This document shows positions 48,986-57,952 of a stretch of 64,000 bases of DNA, piece after piece. How positions within the stretch are numbered: the first letter of the stretch is position 1; the number at the start of each line of letters is the position of its first letter. This stretch comes from an uncultured Arcanobacterium sp. (GTDB lineage Bacteria > Actinomycetota > Actinomycetes > Actinomycetales > Actinomycetaceae). The translations under genes were made by a program, and so were the position numbers. Under the pieces are notes generated by a model. It saw only the letters and a program-made list of their open reading frames with translations. It ran no database searches and was not told where the DNA came from. The DNA is taken from the NCBI GenBank assembly GCA_945874735.1, contig CAMCHI010000001.1, forward strand, positions 1 through 64,000. Reading direction: 5' to 3'.

Positions 48986-50314
48986 ATGAGCGAAAAATAT
49001 ATAGACCTAGAAGATTTAGAGATGACTCCGCTATTGCGTAGAGTTATTGCTTTTTCTTCGGGTGGCCCTTTCTTAGAAGGATATGTGCTTTCCATTATTG
49101 GAGTAGCTCTCACTGCAATTGGTAACGATATTCAGCTCAATGCGCATTGGATGGGGATGCTGGGGGTAGCTGCCCTAGTTGGTCTATTTGTGGGAGCTTT
49201 ATTTGGAGGCTGGCTAACCGATTTAATAGGACGGCGCAAAATGTTTGTGCTGGATTTATTGGTAGTAATTCTGCTTTCTTTGCTATGTGCAATAGTTACT
49301 AGCGCTTGGCAACTTTTGTTATTACGTTTCTTAATGGGTATTACTATTGGTGCCGACTATCCTATTGCTACCTCGATGATTGCTGAGTTTTCTCCTAAGA
49401 AGTATCGTGCTATGGCAATGGGTTTGATTGCTGCTGCTTGGTATTTAGGAGCTAATGTAGCGGCTTTAGTTGGTTTTGTACTGATTGATCTAGATGCTGG
49501 TTGGCGTTGGATGCTTGCTAGTTCCGCTATTCCTTGCATTATTATCTTATTGGGCAGATGGAGTATCCCAGAATCTCCACGTTGGTTGGCATCCAAGGGA
49601 CGTCACGCGGAAGCCGAGCAGATTATTCATGAAACTTTAGGGGCGCATGTGCGCTTACCAGAAGAAGAAAAAGCAGAGTCTACTCGTATTTCGGTACTGT
49701 TAAAGGCCGGATATGCAAAGCGTATTATCTTTATCGCCGTTATTTGGCTTTGCCAGGCAATCCCGATGTTTGCTCTTTATACTTACGGGCCACAAATTAT
49801 GGGCGCATTTGGCTTAGCTGAAGGTAAAAACACTCTGCTAGGTGAGTTACTAATTGGTACTTTCTTCATGATAGGCACTTTCCCAGCAATGTACCTGTGT
49901 GAACGGATTGGGCGCCGTCCACTCATTATTGGTTCTTTCTTAGGTATGACGGTGGCTCTGGGGGTAATTGGTATTATTCCTGCTCCAAGCATTCTAGTAG
50001 TGCTAATTAGCTTTATTACCTACGCTATTCTATCGGGCGGTCCAGGTAATTTAGAGTGGCTTTATCCAAATGAACTGTTCCCTACTTCAGTGCGTGCCAC
50101 AGCGATGGGTGTGGCGATGGCTTTAAGTAGAATCGCTACCGTATTTTCTATGTATGTGCTTCCAGCTGTGATTGAAAATTATGGTATTGGTGTGGCAATG
50201 CTGGGTGGAGCAGCTATTTCTTTCCTTGGTTTTGTAGTTTCGGTGGCTTGGGCACCAGAAACGCGCGGTAAGACGTTAGTGGAAACCGGATCGCTGGATT
50301 TTCAGGGGCGCTAA
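48986..50314 (+). CDS. MFS transporter of the sugar/aromatic acid symporter type
   Basis: 442 residues, twelve helices. Classic MFS signatures GWLTDLIGRRKM after helix 2 and YLCERIGRRPL after helix 8, plus WSIPESPRWLASKGR before the central loop and APETRGKTL at the end. Its place in the Cai/Fix-like locus suggests transport of the substrate or export of the reduced product. The stop overlaps the next start by 1 nt. Confidence 0.85.
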   Translation: MSEKYIDLEDLEMTPLLRRVIAFSSGGPFLEGYVLSIIGVALTAIGNDIQLNAHWMGMLGVAALVGLFVGALFGGWLTDLIGRRKMFVLDLLVVILLSLLCAIVTSAWQLLLLRFLMGITIGADYPIATSMIAEFSPKKYRAMAMGLIAAAWYLGANVAALVGFVLIDLDAGWRWMLASSAIPCIIILLGRWSIPESPRWLASKGRHAEAEQIIHETLGAHVRLPEEEKAESTRISVLLKAGYAKRIIFIAVIWLCQAIPMFALYTYGPQIMGAFGLAEGKNTLLGELLIGTFFMIGTFPAMYLCERIGRRPLIIGSFLGMTVALGVIGIIPAPSILVVLISFITYAILSGGPGNLEWLYPNELFPTSVRATAMGVAMALSRIATVFSMYVLPAVIENYGIGVAMLGGAAISFLGFVVSVAWAPETRGKTLVETGSLDFQGR

Positions 50315-50955
50315 TGTACACCATCGAAAAGCGAGTAGTGGGAAGCTATCAAGCGGTTTGTTATGCGATCACTAATGAAGCTGGCACGCTAGTAATTGAT
50401 CCAGGAGCACAACCGCAGATTTTACTGCCGTGGTTAGCAGATAAAAATGTGGTAGGCATTGTGGTAACGCACTGCCATAGCGACCATATTGGGGCAGTAA
50501 ATGAGTTAGTGGAAGCTACAGGAGCTTGGGTGGCTTGTGGTGTAGATGATATTGCCGGAATGAATGATACTCATCGGTCTGGTTTTGATGAAGAAGGTAT
50601 TGATTACGTGGTAGACCACTGCGAAGTGCCTTTGCAGGACGGCGATATGGTGACTTTAGGGGAAGATAGCTGGGAAGTTTTACACACTCCAGGGCATACT
50701 CCTGGAAGTATTTGCTTATGGGATCGGAAGAATAACGTGATGTTTTCCGGTGATATGTTATTTTTCCGTGGTATTGGTTCAGTGGCATTTGTGTTGGGCA
50801 ATGCTCAGCAAATGCGAGAGTCTTGTGCACGTTTAAGTGTACTACCGGCTGGTATAAAGGTATTCCCTGGGCATGGGCCTACCACTACTTTAGATGCGGA
50901 ACGCGCGATGTTGCAGGCTTATTCTAGAATGCACTCGGCTTGGTATGAAGGATGA
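50314..50955 (+). CDS. MBL-fold metallohydrolase (glyoxalase II-like)
   Basis: 213 residues. Metal-binding HxHxDH at 53-58 (THCHSDH), a later HTPGHTPGS, SGDMLF and FPGHGPTTT histidine. This is the layout of hydroxyacylglutathione-hydrolase-like enzymes that split thioesters or related bonds. In this operon it may be a CoA-thioesterase (inference). Overlaps the MFS gene by 1 nt, and its 3' end overlaps the convergent tetR by 37 bp. Confidence 0.82.
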   Translation: MYTIEKRVVGSYQAVCYAITNEAGTLVIDPGAQPQILLPWLADKNVVGIVVTHCHSDHIGAVNELVEATGAWVACGVDDIAGMNDTHRSGFDEEGIDYVVDHCEVPLQDGDMVTLGEDSWEVLHTPGHTPGSICLWDRKNNVMFSGDMLFFRGIGSVAFVLGNAQQMRESCARLSVLPAGIKVFPGHGPTTTLDAERAMLQAYSRMHSAWYEG

Positions 50956-51575
50956 GGGATGCCAAGTTGATCGTCAATCAAATCTTCCACATAAGCCGGC
51001 ACTTTTCCCAAAAAGCAGTCGATAAAACTATCTGGCAAGCAGAAAGTGCGCATCAAAATACTGCCTTCAATTGCGTCCAACAAGCGCACTACAGAAGTGA
51101 ACTCGTGCAGCTCTCCAGCGTCTTTGAAGTCCCACAAACGAGCAGAAATAAGATTGACCGGAATGATAAATACGTCGTCGAAAATTTCTTTCAAAGTCGG
51201 CTCGTTAGCTTGCGTGGCTTCCACAAACAAGCGCCTAATAGCTGTGCGGTATTGTCCCAAATAGGTGCGCAAACGAAATTCTGCTTCGTTAATAAGAATT
51301 TCGCGGGCAGTATTGCCGATGGGGCCAGGGAAACTGAGCTTATTACGAAACGCCATTCGGAGCAGAGTTTCTCGATCTGCCCAACGAGAATAAAGGGAAG
51401 ATTTACCAATCCCGCCCAAGCTGGCTACTTTGGTGAAGTGAAAACCGGACCAGCCGGTTTTGCCATAAATTTTCAGCACTACATCAAAAACGTGATCTTC
51501 CATCTCAGTATCGCGCGGTCTGCCGATACGAGCAGTAACAGTGAGAGAATCATTCACAGTTTGTGTCACTATCAT
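50919..51575 (-). CDS. TetR/AcrR-family regulator
   Basis: 218 residues. N-terminal helix-turn-helix (about 14-60: ARIGRPRDTEMEDHVFDVV ... SLGGIGKSSLYSRWADRETLL) and a helical ligand-binding part. Divergent from fixA across 102 bp and convergent with the MBL gene, so it is the obvious candidate regulator of the locus. A purine-rich GAAAGG site precedes the ATG. Ligand unknown, perhaps the CoA ester. Confidence 0.87.
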   Translation of the reverse strand: MIVTQTVNDSLTVTARIGRPRDTEMEDHVFDVVLKIYGKTGWSGFHFTKVASLGGIGKSSLYSRWADRETLLRMAFRNKLSFPGPIGNTAREILINEAEFRLRTYLGQYRTAIRRLFVEATQANEPTLKEIFDDVFIIPVNLISARLWDFKDAGELHEFTSVVRLLDAIEGSILMRTFCLPDSFIDCFLGKVPAYVEDLIDDQLGIPHPSYQAECILE

Positions 51576-51677
51576 TTACCTTTCAAGAAAGGAGTGTGCA
51601 TTAATATATAAAAAATTAAAGTTAATTAAATACATGATAACGCAAAAAATAATAATAATGACTAGGAGTAAATACTC
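51576..51677. promoter_or_regulatory. tetR-fixA divergent control region
   Basis: 102 bp, very AT-rich. Contains CCTTTC-AA-GAAAGG (51579-51592) four bases from the tetR start and a TTAATTAA element. Either could be an operator. The GGAC/GTCC motif seen before the MFS gene is absent here. Confidence 0.45.
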
Positions 51678-52439
51678 ATGACGGTAGTAGTTGCATATAA
51701 ATATGCGAGCAATCCTCAGGAAGCAAATGTAGATGGTGCAGGTGTTGTTGATTGGTCGCGTGCAAAAGCAGGTATTTCTGAATACGATCCAGTAGCAATT
51801 CAGTTAGGTCGGGAAGTTGCCGATGCAGCTGGATCGGAATTAGTAGGAATTTCCGTGGGCGGAGCAGCTGTAGCTTCTTCATTGGCGAAGAAAGCTGCTT
51901 TATCCCGTGGTCTAGATCGAGCAGTAGTAGTGGCAGATGACGCTACAGCAGAGTGGAATTTCACTACGGTTGGTAAAGCACTAGCTGGTTTAGTTAAAAC
52001 GGTAGAAGGCGCCAACTTACTTTTGGCAGGAGATTCCTCTATTGACGAAGCGGCACGGATCGTGCCAGCGGTGGTTGCTGCAGCTTTAGGTTGGCCTTGT
52101 TTCCAAGAAGTAACGGCAGTAGTAGCTGACGGCGCAGGTTGGGTAATCACTCACGCTTATGGTTCAGGCACACGCACGGTTAAAGTAGATGGCCCAGCAG
52201 TGGTAGCAGTGGCTACTGATGCGCAAGCAGTTAAGGTGCCGGGCATGAAAGATATTCTTGCTGCTGGTAAGAAACCATTAGCAGAAGTAGCAGTAGCGGA
52301 TCTTGGTATAGAAGTAGTACCAGCTTCAGTAACTGGACGGGCAAAGCCAGTGGCTATGGCTCGTAAGCAGCAGAAGTTTACTGGAGAAGACGCAGCAGCA
52401 CAGCTGGTAGCAGCTTTGCGTGACTCGGGTGTGCTCTAA
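51678..52439 (+). CDS. fixA: Electron transfer flavoprotein beta subunit FixA
   Basis: 253 residues. MTVVVAYKYASNPQEA, YDPVAIQLGREVADAAGSELVGISVG and an LAGDSSIDEAARIVPAVVAAALGWPCFQEV segment match FixA of the carnitine/nitrogen-fixation type ETF. Pairs with FixB to carry electrons to the CaiA-like reductase. Rich in GTA and GCA codons. ACTAGGAG upstream. Confidence 0.87.
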   Translation: MTVVVAYKYASNPQEANVDGAGVVDWSRAKAGISEYDPVAIQLGREVADAAGSELVGISVGGAAVASSLAKKAALSRGLDRAVVVADDATAEWNFTTVGKALAGLVKTVEGANLLLAGDSSIDEAARIVPAVVAAALGWPCFQEVTAVVADGAGWVITHAYGSGTRTVKVDGPAVVAVATDAQAVKVPGMKDILAAGKKPLAEVAVADLGIEVVPASVTGRAKPVAMARKQQKFTGEDAAAQLVAALRDSGVL

Positions 52440-52473
52440 GTTTGGCGTGCTTTAAGAAAGGAAGAATTTAATA

Positions 52474-53346
52474 ATGACTAACGTATGGATTATTACTACC
52501 AACAACAGCATTGCCAATTTAGTAGAAAAAGCTCGCAATGTGGGTGGAACGGTAAAAGCAGTAGTGCTTTCCTCGCAAGTACCAGCTATCACTGGAGTAG
52601 ACGAAGTACTTCACATTTCAGTGGCAGATAATGTGCCAGCTGAAGCTTATGTTCCAGCAGTAGTTTCGGTATTAGCTGAAGCTAAAAATGATATTGTTTT
52701 GGCTTCTTCGCGCGGTATTGAGCGCACGATGGCAGCTGCAGTAGCGGTAGCTAACGACGTACCACTATTAGTGGGTGGCGTGAGCGTTGCTGCTAATGAA
52801 GTGCAAGTTTCTCGTTTCGGTGGTTTAAGCCTAGAAACTTATACCGTATCGGGTGCAGTAGTAGTGGCAGAAAGCGGTGGCGAGTTTGCTGCAGAAGTAG
52901 CTCCAGTTACTACGGTAGACGCATCTCATCTGGAAGTTAGCACTGTTTCGGTGCAAGAATCTGGAGTAGGCGCAGTAGACTTAGCAGGTGCTAAGCGTAT
53001 TGTGGCTTGCGGTCGTGGCTTTAAAGAAGAAGGCGATTTGTCTTTGGCACGCGATTTAGCTGCAGTAATTGGTGGTGAGATTGCTTGTTCTCGTCCATTG
53101 GCTGAAGGTAATGCTTGGCTAAGTAAGGATCGCTATGTGGGCGTATCTGGCATGAAAGTAGCTCCAGAAATTTATATTGCCCTTGGTATTTCCGGTCAAG
53201 TACAGCACACTTCCGGCATGGTTGATTCCAAGGTAGTGGTGGCAGTTAATAGTGATGAGAATGCTCCAATTTTTAATATCTCCGATTACGGTATCGTGGG
53301 AGATATTTATGAAGTAATTCCAGCGCTAACGGCTGCACTCAGCTAA
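52474..53346 (+). CDS. fixB: Electron transfer flavoprotein alpha subunit FixB
   Basis: 290 residues. The FAD-binding C-terminal domain is clear: CGRGFKEEGDLSLARDLAAVIGGEIACSRPLAEG, then SGQVQHTSGMVDSKVVVAVNSDENAPIFNISDYGIVGDIYEV. AAGGAAG before the ATG. Partner of FixA. Confidence 0.9.
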   Translation: MTNVWIITTNNSIANLVEKARNVGGTVKAVVLSSQVPAITGVDEVLHISVADNVPAEAYVPAVVSVLAEAKNDIVLASSRGIERTMAAAVAVANDVPLLVGGVSVAANEVQVSRFGGLSLETYTVSGAVVVAESGGEFAAEVAPVTTVDASHLEVSTVSVQESGVGAVDLAGAKRIVACGRGFKEEGDLSLARDLAAVIGGEIACSRPLAEGNAWLSKDRYVGVSGMKVAPEIYIALGISGQVQHTSGMVDSKVVVAVNSDENAPIFNISDYGIVGDIYEVIPALTAALS

Positions 53347-53529
53347 GTTTCGCTAAAGTTTTATAAACTTTTCCCAGCTTTGTTAGTTTCAATCCGATAG
53401 CAGTGCAGGTTTTGGGCTATTTGCTTACTATGGGCAAGGTAGACAAAGAGCTGTCGGGTAGAAAATACAGTGACGCAAAGTTGTGGAAAGCCAATAAAAT
53501 TGGCAGTTAATAAAGAAACTGCAAAAGTT

Positions 53530-53553
53530 GGGAGGCGGAGCGATCCGCCTCCC
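53530..53553 (+). promoter_or_regulatory. GC-rich hairpin with GCGA loop between fixB and fixC
   Basis: A perfect 10-bp GGGAGGCGGA/TCCGCCTCCC stem with a GNRA-type tetraloop and no T tract, 23 bases before the fixC start. More likely an mRNA-stabilising or expression-balancing element than a terminator. Confidence 0.6.
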
Positions 53554-53575
53554 AAGATATAGAAAGTGTAATGTG

Positions 53576-54880
53576 ATGGCGGAAGAATTAGAAGTAGATT
53601 TTGACGTAATCGTAATCGGTGGAGGAGTTGCTGGCGCAGTAGCAGCTTATCAAATCGCCAAAGAAGGTAAGGAAGTTTTACTAGTAGAGCGAGGTTTGGA
53701 ACCTGGCTCTAAGAATCTTTCTGGTGGCGTTTTTTACTGCCGAGTAATGGAAGAAGTTTTTCCTGATTTTGCCAAGACGGCCCCAGTGGAACGGCGAATT
53801 GTGCGTAATGTGGTGAGCTTAGTTAATGAGTCCTCCGCACTGAATATAGATTACTGGGATCAGCGTTTGGCAGAGCCAGAAAATGCGGTGACGGTGTTGC
53901 GCGCTAAGCTAGATGCTTGGCTAATTGAGCAGTGTGAAGAAGTCGGCGTAACGGTCATGCCAGGTGTTAAGGTAGATCGTCTTTTGCAAGAATCTGGGCG
54001 ATTTGTGGGTATTGCAGCTGGGGAAGACGAATTGCGTTCGCATATTATTATTGCGGCAGATGGCGTTAATTCCTTTATTGCTCGTGAAGCTGGTTTGCGG
54101 GATAAAGAACCACAGAAGCATTTGGCAGTAGGGGTTAAATCGGTAATTGGTTTACCTAAGAAAGTGCTAGAGGATCGCTTTAATGTGCGCGGAACTGATG
54201 GGGTAGCTTACGCGATGGTGGGAGATTGCACCCAAGGTGTAGCTGGCGGTGCATTTATGTACACTAATGCGGAATCTATTTCTTTGGGCGTAGTGTTACG
54301 ACTAGATGATTTAGTAAAGTCAGGTAAGTCTTCCTCTGCTATTCATGACCATTTACTACAGCACCCTGTGGTTGCTCCTTTATTGGAGGGTGGAGAGCTT
54401 TTAGAGTATGGTTGCCATTTGACCATTGAGGATGGGCCAGCTATGGTGCAGCAAATAATGGCACGTCCTGGTTTATTGTTAGTGGGAGATGCAGCTGGGT
54501 TTACTTTAAATACTGGTTTGACTATTCGCGGTATGGATTTGGCAGCTGGTTCGGCATTGGCAGCAGCGAAGACTGCTCTGGAAGCTTTAGAAGCTGGTGA
54601 TTATTCACAGGCTGCGATGGATCGTTATCAGCAGCATTTAGATGCGTCTTTTGTGGGAGCGGATATGCGCACCTATGAGCCTACTCCTAAGTTCTTAGAG
54701 TGTGAGCGTATGTATGGCACATACGGCAAGTTAGCTGCTGACGTGTTTTATGGAGTGTTTAATCATGATTTAACGCCTCGTAAGCGCTTGGTGAAAGTAG
54801 CCTTGGGAGCTTGGAAAGCTTCGGGTGTTAAATTGGGTACTTTGATACGTGATGGTTTAGCAGCGGTTCGTTCGCTCTAA
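53576..54880 (+). CDS. fixC: FixC flavoprotein oxidoreductase
   Basis: 434 residues from the ATG at 53576. Rossmann motif FDVIVIGGGVAGAVAAYQIAKEGKEVLLVERG, KNLSGGVFYC, AADGVNSFIAREAG and GLLLVGDAAGF are typical of the ETF-quinone-oxidoreductase-like FixC family. With FixX it would connect the ETF to quinol or another donor. 15 bp before fixX. Confidence 0.9.
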   Translation: MAEELEVDFDVIVIGGGVAGAVAAYQIAKEGKEVLLVERGLEPGSKNLSGGVFYCRVMEEVFPDFAKTAPVERRIVRNVVSLVNESSALNIDYWDQRLAEPENAVTVLRAKLDAWLIEQCEEVGVTVMPGVKVDRLLQESGRFVGIAAGEDELRSHIIIAADGVNSFIAREAGLRDKEPQKHLAVGVKSVIGLPKKVLEDRFNVRGTDGVAYAMVGDCTQGVAGGAFMYTNAESISLGVVLRLDDLVKSGKSSSAIHDHLLQHPVVAPLLEGGELLEYGCHLTIEDGPAMVQQIMARPGLLLVGDAAGFTLNTGLTIRGMDLAAGSALAAAKTALEALEAGDYSQAAMDRYQQHLDASFVGADMRTYEPTPKFLECERMYGTYGKLAADVFYGVFNHDLTPRKRLVKVALGAWKASGVKLGTLIRDGLAAVRSL

Positions 54881-54895
54881 TGAAAGGAAAGTTGG

Positions 54896-55189
54896 ATGGC
54901 TAATTACTTAGATTCAGTACCAGCACGTTTAGCGGGTAACACTTATAACTTAGACGAAGAAGAATCGCATATTGAGGTTAATCAAGAGTTGGCAAAAGAA
55001 TTGAATGCTGGCCCATTGTTGGAGCGAGTGTGTCCAGCACACGTGTACTCGGTGGCAGCAGACGGTTCGGTAGAAGTAGAGTATGCTGCTTGTCTGGAGT
55101 GTGGTACTTGCTTAGCGGTTGCGCCCGATGGAGTTTTGCGTTGGGTTTACCCACGCGGTTCTTTTGGCATTATGTTCCGTGAGGGCTAA
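54896..55189 (+). CDS. fixX: Ferredoxin-like protein FixX
   Basis: 97 residues. Four cysteines in RVCPAHVYS and CLECGTC would hold one 4Fe-4S cluster, and the ending WVYPRGSFGIMFREG is the FixX signature. AAAGGAAAG precedes the ATG. Last gene of the fix operon. Confidence 0.92.
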   Translation: MANYLDSVPARLAGNTYNLDEEESHIEVNQELAKELNAGPLLERVCPAHVYSVAADGSVEVEYAACLECGTCLAVAPDGVLRWVYPRGSFGIMFREG

Positions 55190-55227
55190 GGTTCTACTAG
55201 TAAAATCAGCGTTTTAGTTGATTTGCA

Positions 55228-55266
55228 AAAGGGCTGAGATGTTTAGTCATCTCAGCCCTTTATTTA
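55228..55266. terminator. Bidirectional terminator after fixX
   Basis: A 14-bp perfect stem (55228-55241 with 55248-55261), loop TTTAGT, T-rich on the plus strand and useful also for the convergent deoR gene. Confidence 0.92.
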
Positions 55267-55292
55267 TATGAATAGTAAGTGGTAGGGGGACT

Positions 55293-56078
55293 TTAAGGAG
55301 CTACTGCTATTTCCAAGCCAGAGTTACGTAATGGAGTGAGTACTGATTCAGGAGTTTCAGCATCGGTAATAAGAATATCGAAATCTGTAACGCTAGATAC
55401 TTCGTAGAGTGCAGATCTACCGAATTTAGAGTTGTCGGCGATTAAGATTTTTTTGTGCGCACTTTTCATCATGGCGCGTTTTAGGAGGGTTACTCGTTCG
55501 TCGGGGTGGAAGCAGCGTCCGTTAGTGATAGCGTGTCCTGACATCACACACACGTCTACTTGAATACCGCGTAGGGCACGTAGTGCAAGGTCGCCAAAAT
55601 AGGAGTCTGCCCAGTCTAAGTATTCTCCGCCCAGCATGATTAAACGTACCCCGTCTATTCCTTTTATTTCATCGGCGATGAATTGGGCGTTGGTAACTAC
55701 GGTGAGTGGAAGGAGTTGGGGGAGGTATTTGAGGAGGGAAAGATTGGAGGAAGAATCGTCTAAAAGTAGAGTCTTACAGTTGTGGAGGTAACCTTGGGCT
55801 ACGGCTCCAAGTTTTTCTTTTTCGGTGAGATTGGTGCGTAGGCGGATACCAGAGGCGGCTTCGCTTAGGGAATGTTGGGTGGGCATGACTTCACCGCGGC
55901 GGCGAATGAGGAGGCTTTGTGCTTCTAGTTGGGAAATGTCGCGGTAAATGGTCATGCGTGATACGTCGAGAATATCGGCGAGGTCTTCGATATTCATAGA
56001 GCCGCGGCGGATTAAATGGTTCATGATTTGTTTGCGCCGACTATCGGGGGCGCTAATGTTTGCAGGTATTTCAGCCAT
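55293..56078 (-). CDS. DeoR-family transcriptional regulator
   Basis: 261 residues. N-terminal helix-turn-helix (about 14-60: RRKQIMNHLIRRGSMNIEDLADILDVSRMTIYRDISQLE) and the C-terminal sugar-phosphate-sensing domain (LLLDDSSSNLSLLKYLP, MLGGEYL). Divergent from the sugar/polyol gene cluster and therefore its probable regulator, with a sugar phosphate as effector. Confidence 0.9.
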   Translation of the reverse strand: MAEIPANISAPDSRRKQIMNHLIRRGSMNIEDLADILDVSRMTIYRDISQLEAQSLLIRRRGEVMPTQHSLSEAASGIRLRTNLTEKEKLGAVAQGYLHNCKTLLLDDSSSNLSLLKYLPQLLPLTVVTNAQFIADEIKGIDGVRLIMLGGEYLDWADSYFGDLALRALRGIQVDVCVMSGHAITNGRCFHPDERVTLLKRAMMKSAHKKILIADNSKFGRSALYEVSSVTDFDILITDAETPESVLTPLRNSGLEIAVAP

Positions 56079-56105
56079 GTGGCGTGCCTTTCATTATCCT
56101 TATAG

Positions 56106-56129
56106 TTTGTAACATAGCAATGTTACAAA
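56106..56129. promoter_or_regulatory. Candidate DeoR operator 1
   Basis: TTTGTAACA-N6-TGTTACAAA, perfect 9-bp arms, 28 bp upstream of the deoR start. Suits autoregulation. Confidence 0.55.
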
Positions 56130-56293
56130 AAAGAAGCAAATGTTAAAAACTTAATTTTGTAATTATTCTATTTTTTCCGGATTGTGACGGCAGAAAAACC
56201 AGCAAATACCAAGATATTAGCCGTATGTTCACCATTAGAAAATGGAAATGAGAAATTGTGCAGGGTGTGGAGCTTGTTAAATTGCACAGTAAA

Positions 56294-56311
56294 GCTGTTA
56301 TTATTAACAGC
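56294..56311. promoter_or_regulatory. Candidate DeoR operator 2
   Basis: GCTGTTA-TTAT-TAACAGC, about 90 bp before the isomerase start. Contains the same TGTTA/TAACA elements as operator 1. Confidence 0.5.
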
Positions 56312-56401
56312 AAGAGGACATCAAAGCGGATGTCACATTGATGTGTATCAGTCTTAGATGTTTTCCTTATATAGTACCCCATTATCTGAAGGGAAAATTT
56401 G

Positions 56402-56893
56402 ATGGGAATTCGCGTGGTAGTAGCTGCTGATATTGCAGGCTATGAGTACAAAGAAATTCTTAAGAAAGATCTCGAGGCAGATCCTCGCGTAGACGAAGTT
56501 ATTGACGTTGGCGTAGGTAGCGGTGAAGACATCGACTATCCGCACGTAGCTTTTGAAGGAGCAAAATTAATTGCTGCCGGTAAAGCAGATCGTGGACTAT
56601 TCGTATGTGGCACCGGAATGGGTGTAGCTATGTCTGCCTGCAAAGTCCCAGGTATCAGGGCCTCTGTAGCGCACGATTCATTCTCAGTTGAGCGGTTAAT
56701 TCTTTCCAATAACGCACAGGTACTTGCTTTTGGACAGCGAGTTATTGGAATTGAGTTGGCTCGTCGTTTAGCCAAAGAGTGGCTAGGTTATGAGTTTGAC
56801 CCAAGTTCAGCATCTGCGCGCAAAGTTGCTGTGATCGATGAACTTGAGCGCTCTTGCACTCCGCTTGACGAAACCTCTCATGCATGTTGCTGA
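56402..56893 (+). CDS. RpiB/LacA-type sugar-phosphate isomerase
   Basis: 163 residues. [70 protein letters not shown] and [14 protein letters not shown] identify the RpiB/LacAB family, with the cysteine of CGTGMG as catalytic base. Members act on ribose-5-phosphate, galactose-6-phosphate or tetrulose phosphates (DerI type), and the substrate cannot be chosen from sequence alone. The start is taken as ATG at 56402, with GAAGGG upstream. First gene of the cluster. Confidence 0.87.
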   Translation: MGIRVVVAADIAGYEYKEILKKDLEADPRVDEVIDVGVGSGEDIDYPHVAFEGAKLIAAGKADRGLFVCGTGMGVAMSACKVPGIRASVAHDSFSVERLILSNNAQVLAFGQRVIGIELARRLAKEWLGYEFDPSSASARKVAVIDELERSCTPLDETSHACC

Positions 56894-56927
56894 GTAGGTC
56901 CCTAACTAAAACGAATGAGGAATTACT

Positions 56928-57941
56928 ATGGTAATTGATCCATTATTACTCGTTGCGGCTTTCGGTGGTGGCGCATTTGGTGCTGCTATCGGTGGACAGA
57001 CCGCATTTATTTTCACCGGTATTACTTACTTTATCGGTCTAAGCGCTTTCCTAGCTGGCAATGACGCTAGCGCATTCATGAATAACGTAGTATTTGGCCC
57101 AGTATTTGGTCCACACGTTGCTTTTGCTGGTGGCGCTGCTGCGGCTGCTTACGCTGCAAAGAAGGGCGTAATGTACGCTGGTAGCAACGGACGCGATATC
57201 GTTTCTCCGCTTGCTGGTCTAGGTCGCGTTGACGTACTGGCAGTTGGTGGCGTAGTTGGTATGATCGGCTATGTACTAAACAACTGCTTAGCATACATTT
57301 TCCCAACTCTTGGTGTAGGCAATGTTGATCTACACTACGGTGGCGATGCATTAGCACTTACCGACACGGTTGCACTAACCATCGTAATTATCGCTATTGT
57401 TTGCCGTTACCTATTTGGTACCACTGGTCTTACTGGTCCTAAGAAGTACAAGCTACTAGAAGTTGGCGAAGGAAAGCACTGGGTAGACTTCCAAGAAGCA
57501 TGGAGCTACTCCGCATTCACCGGTTTGTTCACTGGTCTACTATCCGGTTTTGCTTCTCTAGTACTTATCCGTAACTTCTTCGAGTCCGGTGTGCTAGGCT
57601 GGGCAGCTCTAATTGGTTGGGGCTTTGGTGCACTCTCCCTCACCTTCCTCTCCCTTGGACTCAAGACCCCAGTTACCCACCACATGACCATCATTGCATC
57701 GATTGCGACAATTAAGTTTGCTCCAATCCTAGCTGGCACCTCCGATGTAACTCTATGGAGCACCGGTGTACTAGTAGGTGCACTACTAATCGGTGGCGTA
57801 TTCGGTCTAATCTCCGGCGTTCTTTGTGAAGCTCTTGCTCGTGCAACCAACGCTTCGACCGATACTCACATCGACCCACCAGCGTTTGCAATTTTCATTC
57901 TCACCACTGTTATTCACGTAATTGTTTCGGTAATCCTCTAA
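56928..57941 (+). CDS. Unrecognised multi-pass membrane protein, possible sugar/polyol carrier
   Basis: 337 residues with about nine hydrophobic helices, rich in Gly and Ala (AAFGGGAFGAAIGGQTAFIF; FAGGAAAAAYAAKKG; LGWAALIGWGFGALSL). No ABC, MFS, PTS or SSS signature. It is the only membrane protein in the sugar cluster within the window and has the restricted codon use of highly expressed genes, so a transport role is plausible but unproven. Start supported by GAGGAA. Followed by a hairpin. Confidence 0.65.
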   Translation: MVIDPLLLVAAFGGGAFGAAIGGQTAFIFTGITYFIGLSAFLAGNDASAFMNNVVFGPVFGPHVAFAGGAAAAAYAAKKGVMYAGSNGRDIVSPLAGLGRVDVLAVGGVVGMIGYVLNNCLAYIFPTLGVGNVDLHYGGDALALTDTVALTIVIIAIVCRYLFGTTGLTGPKKYKLLEVGEGKHWVDFQEAWSYSAFTGLFTGLLSGFASLVLIRNFFESGVLGWAALIGWGFGALSLTFLSLGLKTPVTHHMTIIASIATIKFAPILAGTSDVTLWSTGVLVGALLIGGVFGLISGVLCEALARATNASTDTHIDPPAFAIFILTTVIHVIVSVIL

Positions 57942-57952
57942 CAATTAGGTGA

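Noticed and set aside
50952..51611. 219-residue plus-strand frame over tetR
   Set aside because: The minus-strand frame has a clear TetR helix-turn-helix; the plus frame has no recognisable domain.
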